Positions 55,090-63,365 of a DNA stretch of 64,000 bases are shown one piece after another (position 1 is the first letter of the stretch; each line of letters begins with the position of its first letter). Below the pieces are notes generated by a model, which ran no database searches, was not told where the DNA came from, and was given only the letters and a program-made list of their open reading frames with translations. A program made the translations under genes and the position numbers. The stretch is from JAPLUA01 sp964625855 (GTDB taxonomy: Bacteria; Verrucomicrobiota; Verrucomicrobiia; Limisphaerales; UBA8199), in NCBI GenBank assembly GCA_964625855.1, contig CAZVFC010000049.1, positions 1 through 64,000 on the forward strand, in the 5' to 3' direction.

Positions 55090-55930
55090 GTGCCGGTACG
55101 GTCCCATACGTCGCGCCAGCAAATCGTCTGGGTGCCGCTTGGCTTGCCCCCCGACCAGTCACATCCCAGGTACCTCCCGATTTCCTTCAGCCCGTTGGAG
55201 TAGGTTGGGAAGTAGACGTGCGCGAAGATTGCAGACAGAAGATTCCTCGCCGACTGCATCGCCACGGCTATGGCAGTCCCCTCGCTTGGTCCCCCATGAC
55301 GTTCCATCATCTCTTTCAGGAACCTTGCTTCGTAACTTCCATAGTGAATCAGGACTGGTTTCTCGACGGTTTCAAGGATGGCAAGGAATTCCCGCCAAAT
55401 CTTCCCCTCGTCCTCAACGGTGCCCGCCCACAGGCTGTGCTGGAGGGCGGACTCGCCGTTGCCGACGCGCAGGCCGATAAGGTAGCAGAAATCACGGTCG
55501 GGCAGGCCCTCGACATCCAGATAGACGGGCGTGATCGTCGCCGTGGATGATTTTGCCGAGGCTGACCTCGCGTCCGAGCGCTTGGGAGAGAACCAGCGCG
55601 TCGAACGTCAGCAGCAACCGGTCGTCCTGGTTGAGCTTGTTGCGGAAGACGAAGCGGATGGGGACGAACTGGGCCGCCTTGCCCCGGCCTTCGGAGGGAA
55701 CCCGCTCAACGGCGTGAAGACGGGACTCCAGGAGTTGTTCGGGGCGCGGAGCGCCGAGTCCGTGCGTTTCTTCATTCGGCGGGGACTCGTGGACAGGGTT
55801 GGCCGCGCTGTCTGGTGTTTGGGCCACGAGGTCCACAGCCAACCGCCATTTGGCGGCCTTGAGGTTTTCGTTGGCGGTCGGTGCAACGACGCGCTCGGTG
55901 TCCGGCACTCCTTCCTGCAATGCCCGGGCC
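55090..55930 (-). pseudogene. remnant of a TM0106-type RecB-like nuclease
   Basis: Pieces of a RecB-like/RNase H-fold nuclease lie in two minus-strand frames. One frame ends with ESRLHAVERVPSEGRGKAAQ, FVFRNKLNQDDRLLLTFDAL and LGREVSLGKIIHGDDHA. The next frame continues PVYLDVEGLPDRDFCYLIGL, LIHYGSYEARFLKEMMERHG, HVYFPTYSNGLKEIGRYLG and QTICWRDVWD. The order and wording match the TM0106 family, but the two halves are shifted, material between them is missing and both ends are lost. DVEG should be the first metal-binding motif of the nuclease part. The upstream end abuts the 12-bp-repeat hairpin at 55941. Confidence 0.7.
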
Positions 55931-55940
55931 GCTTCGCGCT

Positions 55941-56037
55941 GAGTACACCGGAGGTACACCGGAGGTACACCGGATGCACAACGGATTTTCCGGTGTACCT
56001 CCGGTGTGCATCCGGTGTACCTCCGGTGTACACGCTC
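55941..56037. repeat. hairpin built from 12-bp repeats, second locus
   Basis: The left arm has tandem copies of ACACCGGAGGT; the right arm has complementary copies of the 12-mer GGTGTACCTCCG around a short TTTT-containing loop. The unit is related to the one at 46871 (shared pattern GGTGYAYCKCYG), so the two hairpins form a family. Confidence 0.75.
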
Positions 56038-56449
56038 TGGGAGCCTCTCCAGCCGGGCGGGTTTGCCGAAGGTTTACTGGAACGGTGGTGGATGTCGTTG
56101 ACGCAGGTGCTTGGACCTCAATCAGATACGCCAGCTTTGGAGGGCACTGCGACAGCGAAAGAGCGGCGGCTTTCCAGCCCTGGGAGGACGCCGAATGAAC
56201 ATCTGGTGTGGACCTGGCGAGGATATGGTGAGGCGCTGGCGTGCATGGGGACGGGATCTACGGCCAGAGTCAGACTACAATCCGCCCTGATTCGTCCATT
56301 GAAGCCAAGGGGGAAGATGGTGAACCCGCCCCGATTAAGAGCTTGCGCAAAATGCCCAACCTGATCCCAGTCATTCGCTTGACAGCCAGCCTTTCCGAAG
56401 CGCCGGTTCTCATCGGCAAATGCTCGACGCAGCACCCGCGCCTATGAAC

Positions 56450-56640
56450 CGAGGTTTCCTGACTCCCCACCGGCGGCACCGGGTTCTCCAGCCCCGCCGC
56501 TGCCAACCGCTCCGCCAAGGGCTCAGGCAGCTCGCGCGGGACCCAGTGCGTTGCCGCTGCAAAACGGCGGCTTGCCCGCAAGCAGTTCGTAGAGCGTTGT
56601 ACCGAGGGCGTAAAGATCATCTGCCACGGTCGGGCTGTTC
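56450..56640 (-). pseudogene. remnant of a Ser/Thr protein kinase domain
   Basis: One minus-strand frame reads PTVADDLYALGTTLYELLAG followed by KPPF, the DxxxLGxxLYELLxGxPPF stretch of kinase subdomain IX, then soon meets a stop. A shifted frame beyond it (VPRELPEPLAERLAAAG) may be further eroded sequence. No ATP-binding or catalytic loop remains. It probably derives from a kinase-WD40 gene of the sort common in this phylum. Confidence 0.55.
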
Positions 56641-56898
56641 CCGCAAGAGGTTCGGGATATTCTGAAGGGCCGGGTGTTTGGCCGGAGCCCGCGTTACCGC
56701 CCCAATCTCCTGCTGTGTTTGCAGGCAGGCCACACAGTCCGGACGAACGCAGGGCTTGGCCACGTGGGTGAACGAGCCTTTGAGAACCGGCCAGAGCACA
56801 CCCAGGGCTTCACGGAACTGACGCCGGAGAGCCGCATCGAAACGGGGGCGTGAACGCATAGAGGGTGTACGCCATATAATGTACATACACCCAAGCAC
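56617..56898 (-). pseudogene. possible fragment of a transposon-associated (DUF6788-like) protein
   Basis: A 93-codon frame with RRQFREALGVLWPVLKGSFTHVAKPCVRPDCVAC, a cysteine-rich pattern like the short DUF6788 proteins found beside some transposase genes. It runs into the kinase remnant and lacks a typical C-terminus. The remaining stretch 56899-57152 shows no gene. Confidence 0.35.
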
Positions 56899-57152
56899 TA
56901 AATGCCGATGCGTTCAGACACGGCTGCCCCCCCGAGAAAACTGACCCATTACGCACAATCCAGCCAACCGCCCCCGCGCTTCCACCCGCAAAGCCACCTG
57001 GAACTTCAAGGGTAGCTCTGGTTCGGCCCGAAGTCTGGCCAACGGCCAATCGTTTCCGTGAACGTGATTCCGCTATGCCTGGACCGTGACTTCTCGTAGC
57101 CTTGCCTTCGCTCAGCATCCGTTGCCGTAACAAAAGAACAACACAAACCGCA

Positions 57153-59759
57153 ATGAAGTTCCTTCTCCTCCGATTCAGTGCGATGCATGTCGCAGTGCCT
57201 GTCGGCTTGTTATGGGCGGTGGCCCTGCTCAGCTTTGCTCAAACGCCGGGCCACTGCGCCGATCCATCCCGCCAATACATCAAGGAATGGTTGCTGTGCG
57301 GGCCCTTTCCCGCGCTGGGAGGGGCGCAACCGGAACCCGACGCAATTCGTTTGCCAGGGATGTATAGGGACTGGCTTCAGGCCAATGGCGGAGAGGCCAA
57401 GGCCAAGCCGGTGGCGGGCCAGGTGGTTTCGTTCCAGGGCGGTTCCTGCACGTGGGTACGCCACGTCTCGCCCAAGAATGCGGTCAACCTCGATGCGGCT
57501 ATCACCAAGGCCGACAACGTGGTGGCCTACGCATACGCGGAAATTGACTCCCCGAGGGAACAGGCCTGTATTCTCGCCCTGGGCAGCAACGACGGCGTCC
57601 GGGCCTGGCTTAACGGCGAGGCGGTCCTGGACTGCCCCGGGCCGCGCGGCCTGCAGATGGACCATAACGTCGCGCCGGTCGCGTTGCGCCAAGGCCGCAA
57701 CTCGCTGTTATTGAAGATCGAAGAGCGCGGCAACCGTTGGGCGTTCGCTTGCCGCTTCCTTCCCTTTTCCCAAGAAGGAATCGCCGAGCGCCTGCGGTTT
57801 TTCGAGGTCGTCTCGCGCGAGGACGGCACGCCCGTCATCCGCGCGCGCCAATCGCAGCACCTCACCTCGGCGGTGCTGAAATCCGCGAAGTTCGAGGCGA
57901 CGTCCGTGGGGGCTCCGCAAGTCGTCCTCTGGACCGCCGACTGGGCCGCCGGGGAAGAGCTTCCTATCGGCGTGGATACCCGGAACTTCGCTCAATACCT
58001 GTTGCGGACCAGGACCATGCTCGCGGAAGGGGGCGAGCAAGATTCAACCATGCCATTCACCGCCGGCCGGCGCGTCGAGCATGTCCTGTTCGAAAATGGC
58101 CGCACCACCTACAAGATCGTCGTCGGAGGTGATGCCTCGGAGAGCGAAAACTGGGCCGCTGGTGAGTTGCGGCATTGGCTCGAGGAAGTCGGCGGCGCGT
58201 CCCTCGCGTTAGCAACCGACAGCGCCCTGCCCGAATCGGGCAACGTGATCGTCGTAGGCTGGAACAGCCTGGCGCAGAAGATGATTGGCGCGAGCACCCC
58301 GCCGCCGAAAGACGACGATGAGTCGTTCACGTACCGCAGTGCCGGGCCCGCGGTGGTCATCTGGGGCGGCAAACAACGCGGCTCCATGTATGGGGTCATG
58401 TCGTTCCTCGAGCGCGAGCTGGGCGTGCGCTTCTACACGCCGAAGGTGACGGTTACCCCGAAGAAGGCCAAGTACGTCTTCACCGGGCTCAACCACTCCG
58501 AGAAGCCGGGCGTCCGCGTCCGGAACGACTTCTATTACGAGGCCTTCGACCCGACCTGGGCCGCCCGCAACCGCGTCAACGGCGCCATGGGCTACCGCAA
58601 GCAGCCCGGCGGGGTCGAATGCTATTGGGCGGTCCACACGTTCTACCCGCTCATGCCGCCGGAGGAGTTCTTCAAAGACCACCCGGAATACTACAGCCTC
58701 CTCGACGGCAAGCGCACCGCCGACCGCGCCCAGCTCTGCCTCTCCAACCCCGAAGTCCTCCGCATTATCACCGAGCGGATCAAGCAGAAGATGCGCGAGC
58801 TCCCGGAATACCTCATTTACGACGTGTCGCAAAACGACTGGAGCAACCCCTGCCAATGCCCAGCCTGCCAGGCAATCGTGGACCGCGAAGGCAGCCAGTC
58901 CGGCCCGATCATCCAGTTCGTCAACCAGGTCGCCGACAATGTGAAGGCGGAGTTCCCCGGCAAGTTCATCGGCACCCTCGCCTACAGCTACACGCGCAAA
59001 CCGCCCCGCACTCTGAAGCCGCGCGACAATGTCGTCGTCCGTTTCTGCAGCATCGAGTGCTGTTTCGCCCATGACTTCACAACCTGCCCGGAAAACAAGA
59101 GCTTCGTGGCCGATATGCAGGGCTGGGCCGCGATCGCCCCGCACATCTACATCTGGGATTACGTCGTCAACTTCAGCCACTACGTCATGCCGTATCCGAA
59201 CTTCCGTGTGCTGCAGCCCAACATCCAATTCTTCCGCGACCACAAGGCGATCGGCATCATGGAGCAGGCGGCCTACCAGAGCCGGGGCGGAGAATTCGCC
59301 GAACTGCGCGCCTACCTCCTCGCGAAGCTGCTCTGGAATCCCGAGGCGGATGTCGAGCCCATCATCAACGACTTCATGCACGGGTACTATGGGCGCGCCG
59401 GCCAATACGTCCGGGCCTACTTCGATCTCCTCCACAACCGCCTCACGCCCGAGACCCACATCCACCTCGGTCTTCAGCATGATGACAAGCTCTTCTCCGA
59501 CGAGTTCGTCCGCCAGGCGGAGTCACTCTTCGACCAGGCTGAAGCCGTCGCCGACACCGAAGCCGTCCGCCAACGCGTCGAAATGGCACGCCTGCCGATC
59601 ATGTATCTGAAGTGCAAGCGCAGCCCCGTGATCGCGAGGCAAGACGGCACCTACGTTCGTTTCTGCGAGATCGTCAAACGCGAAGGCATCACGCACTACG
59701 CCGAAGCCGGCGAACCCCACAAGAAGGCCTTCCACGCCGAAGTCGAAGCCGGCAGGTAA
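57153..59759 (+). CDS. secreted DUF4838 glycoside-hydrolase-like protein
   Basis: An 868-residue exported protein starting at ATG 57153 (signal peptide VAVPVGLLWAVALLSFAQT). Residues about 32-210 form a galactose-binding-like domain (ACILALGSNDGVRAWLNGEAV). A GH67/GH20-type alpha-glucuronidase N-domain follows (VVGGDASESENWAAGELRHW, and RGSMYGVMSFLERELGVRFY). The DUF4838 barrel contains FYPLMPPEEFFKDHPEYYSL, VSQNDWSNPCQCPACQAI (two CxxC-like cysteines) and IWDYVVNFSHYVMPYPNF. DUF4838 proteins are found in glycan-degrading loci, but no activity is established. It stands alone; its promoter was not identified. Confidence 0.82.
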   Translation: MKFLLLRFSAMHVAVPVGLLWAVALLSFAQTPGHCADPSRQYIKEWLLCGPFPALGGAQPEPDAIRLPGMYRDWLQANGGEAKAKPVAGQVVSFQGGSCTWVRHVSPKNAVNLDAAITKADNVVAYAYAEIDSPREQACILALGSNDGVRAWLNGEAVLDCPGPRGLQMDHNVAPVALRQGRNSLLLKIEERGNRWAFACRFLPFSQEGIAERLRFFEVVSREDGTPVIRARQSQHLTSAVLKSAKFEATSVGAPQVVLWTADWAAGEELPIGVDTRNFAQYLLRTRTMLAEGGEQDSTMPFTAGRRVEHVLFENGRTTYKIVVGGDASESENWAAGELRHWLEEVGGASLALATDSALPESGNVIVVGWNSLAQKMIGASTPPPKDDDESFTYRSAGPAVVIWGGKQRGSMYGVMSFLERELGVRFYTPKVTVTPKKAKYVFTGLNHSEKPGVRVRNDFYYEAFDPTWAARNRVNGAMGYRKQPGGVECYWAVHTFYPLMPPEEFFKDHPEYYSLLDGKRTADRAQLCLSNPEVLRIITERIKQKMRELPEYLIYDVSQNDWSNPCQCPACQAIVDREGSQSGPIIQFVNQVADNVKAEFPGKFIGTLAYSYTRKPPRTLKPRDNVVVRFCSIECCFAHDFTTCPENKSFVADMQGWAAIAPHIYIWDYVVNFSHYVMPYPNFRVLQPNIQFFRDHKAIGIMEQAAYQSRGGEFAELRAYLLAKLLWNPEADVEPIINDFMHGYYGRAGQYVRAYFDLLHNRLTPETHIHLGLQHDDKLFSDEFVRQAESLFDQAEAVADTEAVRQRVEMARLPIMYLKCKRSPVIARQDGTYVRFCEIVKREGITHYAEAGEPHKKAFHAEVEAGR

Positions 59760-59888
59760 GGACTCTGAGCTTTCAGGCACGTTGAACCTTCAGGGTTCCT
59801 ATCGGAAAACCCCAGGGAGATGACTGATCGCTCAATCCCGCACTCCGACCCGATACAGGATCGGAGCTGGGCGCGGGGCCACGTTTGG

Positions 59889-61166
59889 CTACTGCTCTTC
59901 GAGAACCCGGAAGAACCGGTTCGTATCCCCCACCTGTACGAGGCAGCTCGCTTCCACCAGCGTGTTGGTGGCCAGAACACTGTTGGTGCCGCAAGTGAAC
60001 GCGACCCGCGTCCAGGCGCCGCTGGCGACGTCCGGCCTGGATTCGACGCCGTACCAGATGCCCGGCTCGCCCTGCCACCGGAGCCGGACGCAGGAGGGAC
60101 TCTCGCAGGTCAGACTCAGGATTTGGGGCACGCCGCCTTGCGGATCGAATACGTCCAGGGCCGTGTAATACACCGCGTCGGGACGTGTGGAAGGTTTGCT
60201 CGTGCCCCCGGTCAGATAGACCTTGCCCCCAATGACCTCACAGGCGGCGCTGCCCCGCGCGCGGGGCATCTTCCGTCGGGCGGTGAATTGATCCTGGGCT
60301 GGATCGTACGCCAGTGTAAAATCGTTCGCACCGGTCCAGTCTTGGGTGAATCCTCCAAACAGGTAGATGAGATTGTCCACCTCGGCGGACCTGAGCGCCC
60401 AGCTATACGGGTAAAAATGGCTCTTGTTGGTGTTCCAGGAATCGGTCTTCGGGTCATAAGCCCACGTGAGGGTGTAACCGAAAAGATAAGCCAGTCCGTT
60501 GGGGGCCACGCTGGCCGCCTGAAAGAAACAAGGGTTGGGCGCGTTGCCTTTGGTGGTCCACTGATTGCTCTTCGGGTCATAGGCCTCGACGGCGGCGGTC
60601 GTGTGGGTGCCATCGAGATAGCCGCCGATGGCGTAGATGATGCCATCCACGGCGCAAGCTGCCAGATTCCCTCGTCCGGTAGGGATGTTGGCTCCGTTCG
60701 TCGATTGGTCCGTCCGCGGATTGTAGGCAGCGACGGGCAGGACCAGTGTCCCCGGCGTGCCCGAACCGCTGCCGCCGACCACGTAGATGATCCCGTCCAC
60801 AGCCACCGCGCACTGGCCCAGCCAGTGGCGTGGGGTGGGGAGAGGGGCTTTATTGGTCCAAGTGTCCGCTTGCGGATTGTAGGCCCAGACGCTCGCCAGC
60901 GCAGTGTTCGCGTCCGGATAATGGCCGCCGATGACGTAAAAGATTCCATCCAACGCGCAGGAAGCGCAGGTGGTGGTCGGCGCGGAGATGGGCGCCTTCT
61001 GTGTCCAGGACCCCGGCGCGGCGTTCGTCGCCCAGGCCAGACAAAGCCACAAGGCACCCGCCAGGAGTCCAGCCGCCGTGACGCGCTTTAGCTGTCTCCG
61101 CAGGCCGTTGCGCGAGGCGGCCGGGAGAATCCAGGCATTGAGAGAGTTGAGTCTTGTCTTCATCAT
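59889..61166 (-). CDS. secreted kelch-repeat protein
   Basis: A 425-residue exported protein. A signal peptide (AAGLLAGALWLCLAWATNAAP) is followed by about six kelch repeats of roughly 50 residues, each with a GG pair and a W/Y-spaced strand (DGIFYVIGGHYPD, DGIIYVVGGSGSG, DGIIYAIGGYLDG, DNLIYLFGGF, GGKVYLTGGTSKP), which form a beta-propeller. A C-terminal sandwich of about 80 residues ends NRFFRVLEEQ, the tail type shared by other exported proteins here. It is preceded by a structured leader that is nearly duplicated before the next gene upstream. Function is unknown; kelch propellers often bind sugars or proteins. Confidence 0.85.
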   Translation of the reverse strand: MMKTRLNSLNAWILPAASRNGLRRQLKRVTAAGLLAGALWLCLAWATNAAPGSWTQKAPISAPTTTCASCALDGIFYVIGGHYPDANTALASVWAYNPQADTWTNKAPLPTPRHWLGQCAVAVDGIIYVVGGSGSGTPGTLVLPVAAYNPRTDQSTNGANIPTGRGNLAACAVDGIIYAIGGYLDGTHTTAAVEAYDPKSNQWTTKGNAPNPCFFQAASVAPNGLAYLFGYTLTWAYDPKTDSWNTNKSHFYPYSWALRSAEVDNLIYLFGGFTQDWTGANDFTLAYDPAQDQFTARRKMPRARGSAACEVIGGKVYLTGGTSKPSTRPDAVYYTALDVFDPQGGVPQILSLTCESPSCVRLRWQGEPGIWYGVESRPDVASGAWTRVAFTCGTNSVLATNTLVEASCLVQVGDTNRFFRVLEEQ

Positions 61167-61270
61167 TAACCTTTCGTTTTGCTTTTACGTTTAGTGCGCC
61201 CTCCGGCGCTTCCTGTCGCCAGCCCGCACCCACGGGCGGTCAGGGCGGGGGAAGCGCCGGTTTGTCCTCC
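61165..61270 (-). promoter_or_regulatory. candidate structured RNA leader, kelch gene
   Basis: On the minus strand the leader begins GGAGGACAAACCGGCG. A perfect 11-bp stem (CCGGCGCTTCC, 61203-61213, with 61250-61260) encloses a second hairpin (GCCCG/CGGGC) and a TGGCGACA-type bulge; then come CACTAAA and GAAAGGTTAAT before the start codon. Sequence and folding are shared with the leader at 61908-61998. Confidence 0.55.
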
Positions 61271-61305
61271 GTCTAGATTCTGCTTCGTCATCATGGACCC
61301 CGTCC

Positions 61306-61899
61306 TCAAGGCGTGCACGGTGGCAGGATGGCCACGCGCGTGTCTATGGTCCCGGTGGGCGGGAGGCAAAGGGCTGGCGCCTGGCCCGGATCCGGAAGAC
61401 CATCGCCGTCGGCATCCGCGTTGGGATAGTAGAAGGCCAGGTGGTGCGTCATTGCCGCCTTGCCCCGTGCGGTAATCGTACCCTCGCCGCTGTTCACGCC
61501 GATGTACACAACCTGGTTGAACGGAAAACCCTTCTTCATGCCGTACCAAACCGCAGTGAACTTCACGGTATTCTGCCCGGTCATGACTGCCTCACCCACG
61601 AGTGGGCTGTTGTATTCCAGGTCAGCGAACAGGCCGGGGATGACGATCGAGGGCGGGATGTGGACCTGAATTGAGCCGGAAAGGGATGCTCTTCTGGCCA
61701 GCAGATCCATGGGGGACTCGACATAGGACCATTGCAGTGGCATTCTGGTCACTTTGGCGATCCAGGCGCCTTCCAGTCTAAGCGGCTCCCGGCATTGGTT
61801 CGACCAAGCCACAGTTACCGCGGCTGCTGCAACGAGGGCCAGCAGCCCACCCGCACGGGTGATCTTCGATTTAAGGAACTTACTTGCGAATCTCTTCAT
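61306..61899 (-). CDS. small secreted protein of unknown function
   Basis: A 197-residue exported protein. The ATG at 61899 was chosen over a longer frame because it has a ribosome-binding site (AAAGG) and gives a proper signal peptide (KITRAGGLLALVAAAAVTVAW). The mature part has strand-rich segments: REPLRLEGAWIAKV, ASLSGSIQVHIPP, NTVKFTAVWYGMKKG and GTITARGKAAMTHHLAFYYP. The last resembles beta-barrel ligand-binding proteins of the G-x-W lipocalin-like sort. A DADGDGLPDPG calcium-type loop lies near the C-terminus. I cannot name a family. It lies about 130 bases upstream of the kelch gene on the same strand, and both genes carry the same leader. Confidence 0.65.
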   Translation of the reverse strand: MKRFASKFLKSKITRAGGLLALVAAAAVTVAWSNQCREPLRLEGAWIAKVTRMPLQWSYVESPMDLLARRASLSGSIQVHIPPSIVIPGLFADLEYNSPLVGEAVMTGQNTVKFTAVWYGMKKGFPFNQVVYIGVNSGEGTITARGKAAMTHHLAFYYPNADADGDGLPDPGQAPALCLPPTGTIDTRVAILPPCTP

Positions 61900-61907
61900 G
61901 CTATTAA

Positions 61908-61998
61908 CCTTTCTCTTTAGTGGACTCCCCGGCGCCTCGTGTCGCCGGCCCGCATGTGTGGGCTGTAACAGCGACACGAAATCGCCGGTTTGTCCTCC
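61908..61998 (-). promoter_or_regulatory. candidate structured RNA leader, small secreted protein gene
   Basis: The second copy of the leader. GGAGGACAAACCGGCG is identical over 16 bases to the first copy; the loop contents differ, yet pairing is kept (CCGGCG with CGCCGG, CGTGTCGC 61938-61945 with GCGACACG 61971-61978, GCCC with GGGC). CACTAAA and GAAAGGTTAAT again precede the ATG. Compensatory changes between copies support a folded RNA. Confidence 0.55.
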
Positions 61999-62114
61999 AG
62001 TTACTCCGGGAAAAGGCCGAAAAGGTTACAAGGGACTGAGTGGAACCCGCACCAGTTGGCCCGACGGCGGCCCCCGATTTAGTACCAGTTCTGGTTCGGG
62101 AACGCACGATTGCT

Positions 62115-62216
62115 AGCCACGCCATAGCCAGGGCCGAGACAGGTACGAGACAGTACATGGCTTAATAGAAAATCTATTAAGCCATGTACTGTCTCGGCCC
62201 TGGCTATGGCGTGGCT
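62115..62216. repeat. long near-perfect hairpin
   Basis: Arms of 54 and 43 bases are complementary except for an 11-base tandem duplication (CGAGACAG word repeated) in the left arm; the loop is AAAAT. It lies in the 617-base stretch between the small secreted protein and the pseudopilin gene; nothing else is recognisable there. It could stop transcription from either side or be a dispersed repeat. Confidence 0.75.
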
Positions 62217-62516
62217 CGGGCATGGCCAGGCACTGGCCTGCCAGACCACAGGCCACAGGTCCTGGCGCCGGGAGTCGGAAGGTCGGAGACGCGGCACGGC
62301 ATTCCATGGGCGCGGGGCGCGGGTTGTGCCGTAGGCAGCACGCCCTCCCTTCACGGGTTAGGCGGCTGTCCCAGTTAATATGTGTGACTTATCAGGGCCC
62401 TTGGGGACCTGTCACGGGTCGCTGACGCTCGGCATCATGCTGACGAGCCACGCCAGATCGTTGTCATCTTGTCGGTTCTGAGTGAGTGTTACCGTGGCTG
62501 TACGTACACGGCCCAG

Positions 62517-63365
62517 TTACTGCCACTTTTTGAAGTTCACATGCCCATCGGCGAACGCCACGTTGGCTTCGCACCCGCGATCCCGATCACCCGGCATCAT
62601 CCACCAAAAGCCAATTTGGTGAGGCTGAAGGACGAAGGTGCTGCAGGTCATGCTCGCCTCGTCGCTATCCACAAACGTGAACCGGCTGACCGGTCGTTGG
62701 ATTCGCGAGGCTTTGTGCACGATCAGCCAGTAGTACGGCGCCAGGCGGAGGTCACCGTTCACGAGGCCGTTAAGATACGCGCTCAGCCCAAAGTTGAACG
62801 GGCGCGGCGCCCGGCGGGTGCCGTAGGGCCAAAGCGTTCGATCCGAAGGACAGCGATAGATGCCCTCGTTCCCGGTGTAAGGCCAGAGCGCTCCCTGGTG
62901 AATCCCGGCGGTGGTCCAGTTGGTCCAGGCTGTGCCGGACACCCAGGAGTTGGTGGTACTATAGGAGGTCGTCCAATCCGAACCGTTCCAATTGAACCAG
63001 TTGGGCACCAGCCGGTCCTGATTGTCGTGGGCGTAGTTCAGCCAAGCCAACTGCAATTGGCGCAGGTTATTCCTGCAAGCGGCGGAGCGCGCAGTGCCAG
63101 CGGCCTTGTTCAAGGCCGGCAGCAGGAGCGCCGCCAGGATGGCAATGATGGCGATGACGACGAGTAGCTCGATGAGCGTGAAGGCTGGTGATCCACCCCG
63201 GGCGCACACTACAGAAGGCAACGAAGGCGACAGAGAGGAAGCTCTCGCACCCCGTTTAGGCAGTAGCAGCCGACGTGAGGAGGCTCCGATGTTTCTCGGC
63301 CTCCAAAGGATTTGAGCCTCCTCACGTCGGCTGCTACTGGGATACGAGCTTCTGTGCAAATTCAT
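62517..63365 (-). CDS. pseudopilin-like protein (DUF1559-like) with repeat-derived leader
   Basis: A 282-residue PulG-like protein with AFTLIELLVVIAIIAILAALLLP and ALNKAAGTARSAACRNNLRQLQLAWLNYAHDN; the C-terminus carries NVAFADGHVNFKKWQ, the DG-type motif. The ATG at 63365 overlaps the WD40 gene's stop (ATGA), as for the pseudopilin/sialidase pair at 4662. From this start the protein has about 55 residues before the prepilin signature, and these are mostly encoded by a palindromic repeat (SSSRREEA...). A GTG at 63209 would avoid them. Which start is used decides whether the repeat is translated. Confidence 0.8.
   Translation of the reverse strand: MNLHRSSYPSSSRREEAQILWRPRNIGASSRRLLLPKRGARASSLSPSLPSVVCARGGSPAFTLIELLVVIAIIAILAALLLPALNKAAGTARSAACRNNLRQLQLAWLNYAHDNQDRLVPNWFNWNGSDWTTSYSTTNSWVSGTAWTNWTTAGIHQGALWPYTGNEGIYRCPSDRTLWPYGTRRAPRPFNFGLSAYLNGLVNGDLRLAPYYWLIVHKASRIQRPVSRFTFVDSDEASMTCSTFVLQPHQIGFWWMMPGDRDRGCEANVAFADGHVNFKKWQ
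63262..63338. repeat. palindromic element in the pseudopilin leader region
   Basis: Perfect 25-base inverted arms (beginning AGTAGCAGCCGACGTGAG) around a 27-base loop. It is in frame with the pseudopilin gene if that starts at 63365, giving SSSRREEA and ASSRRLLL at its two ends. Confidence 0.85.

Noticed and set aside
58209..59480. 423-codon minus-strand frame
   Set aside because: It is antisense to the DUF4838 gene and has a Glu/Val/Asp/Gly composition without domain signals.
59820..61091. 423-codon plus-strand frame
   Set aside because: It is antisense to the kelch-repeat gene and shows no domain of its own.
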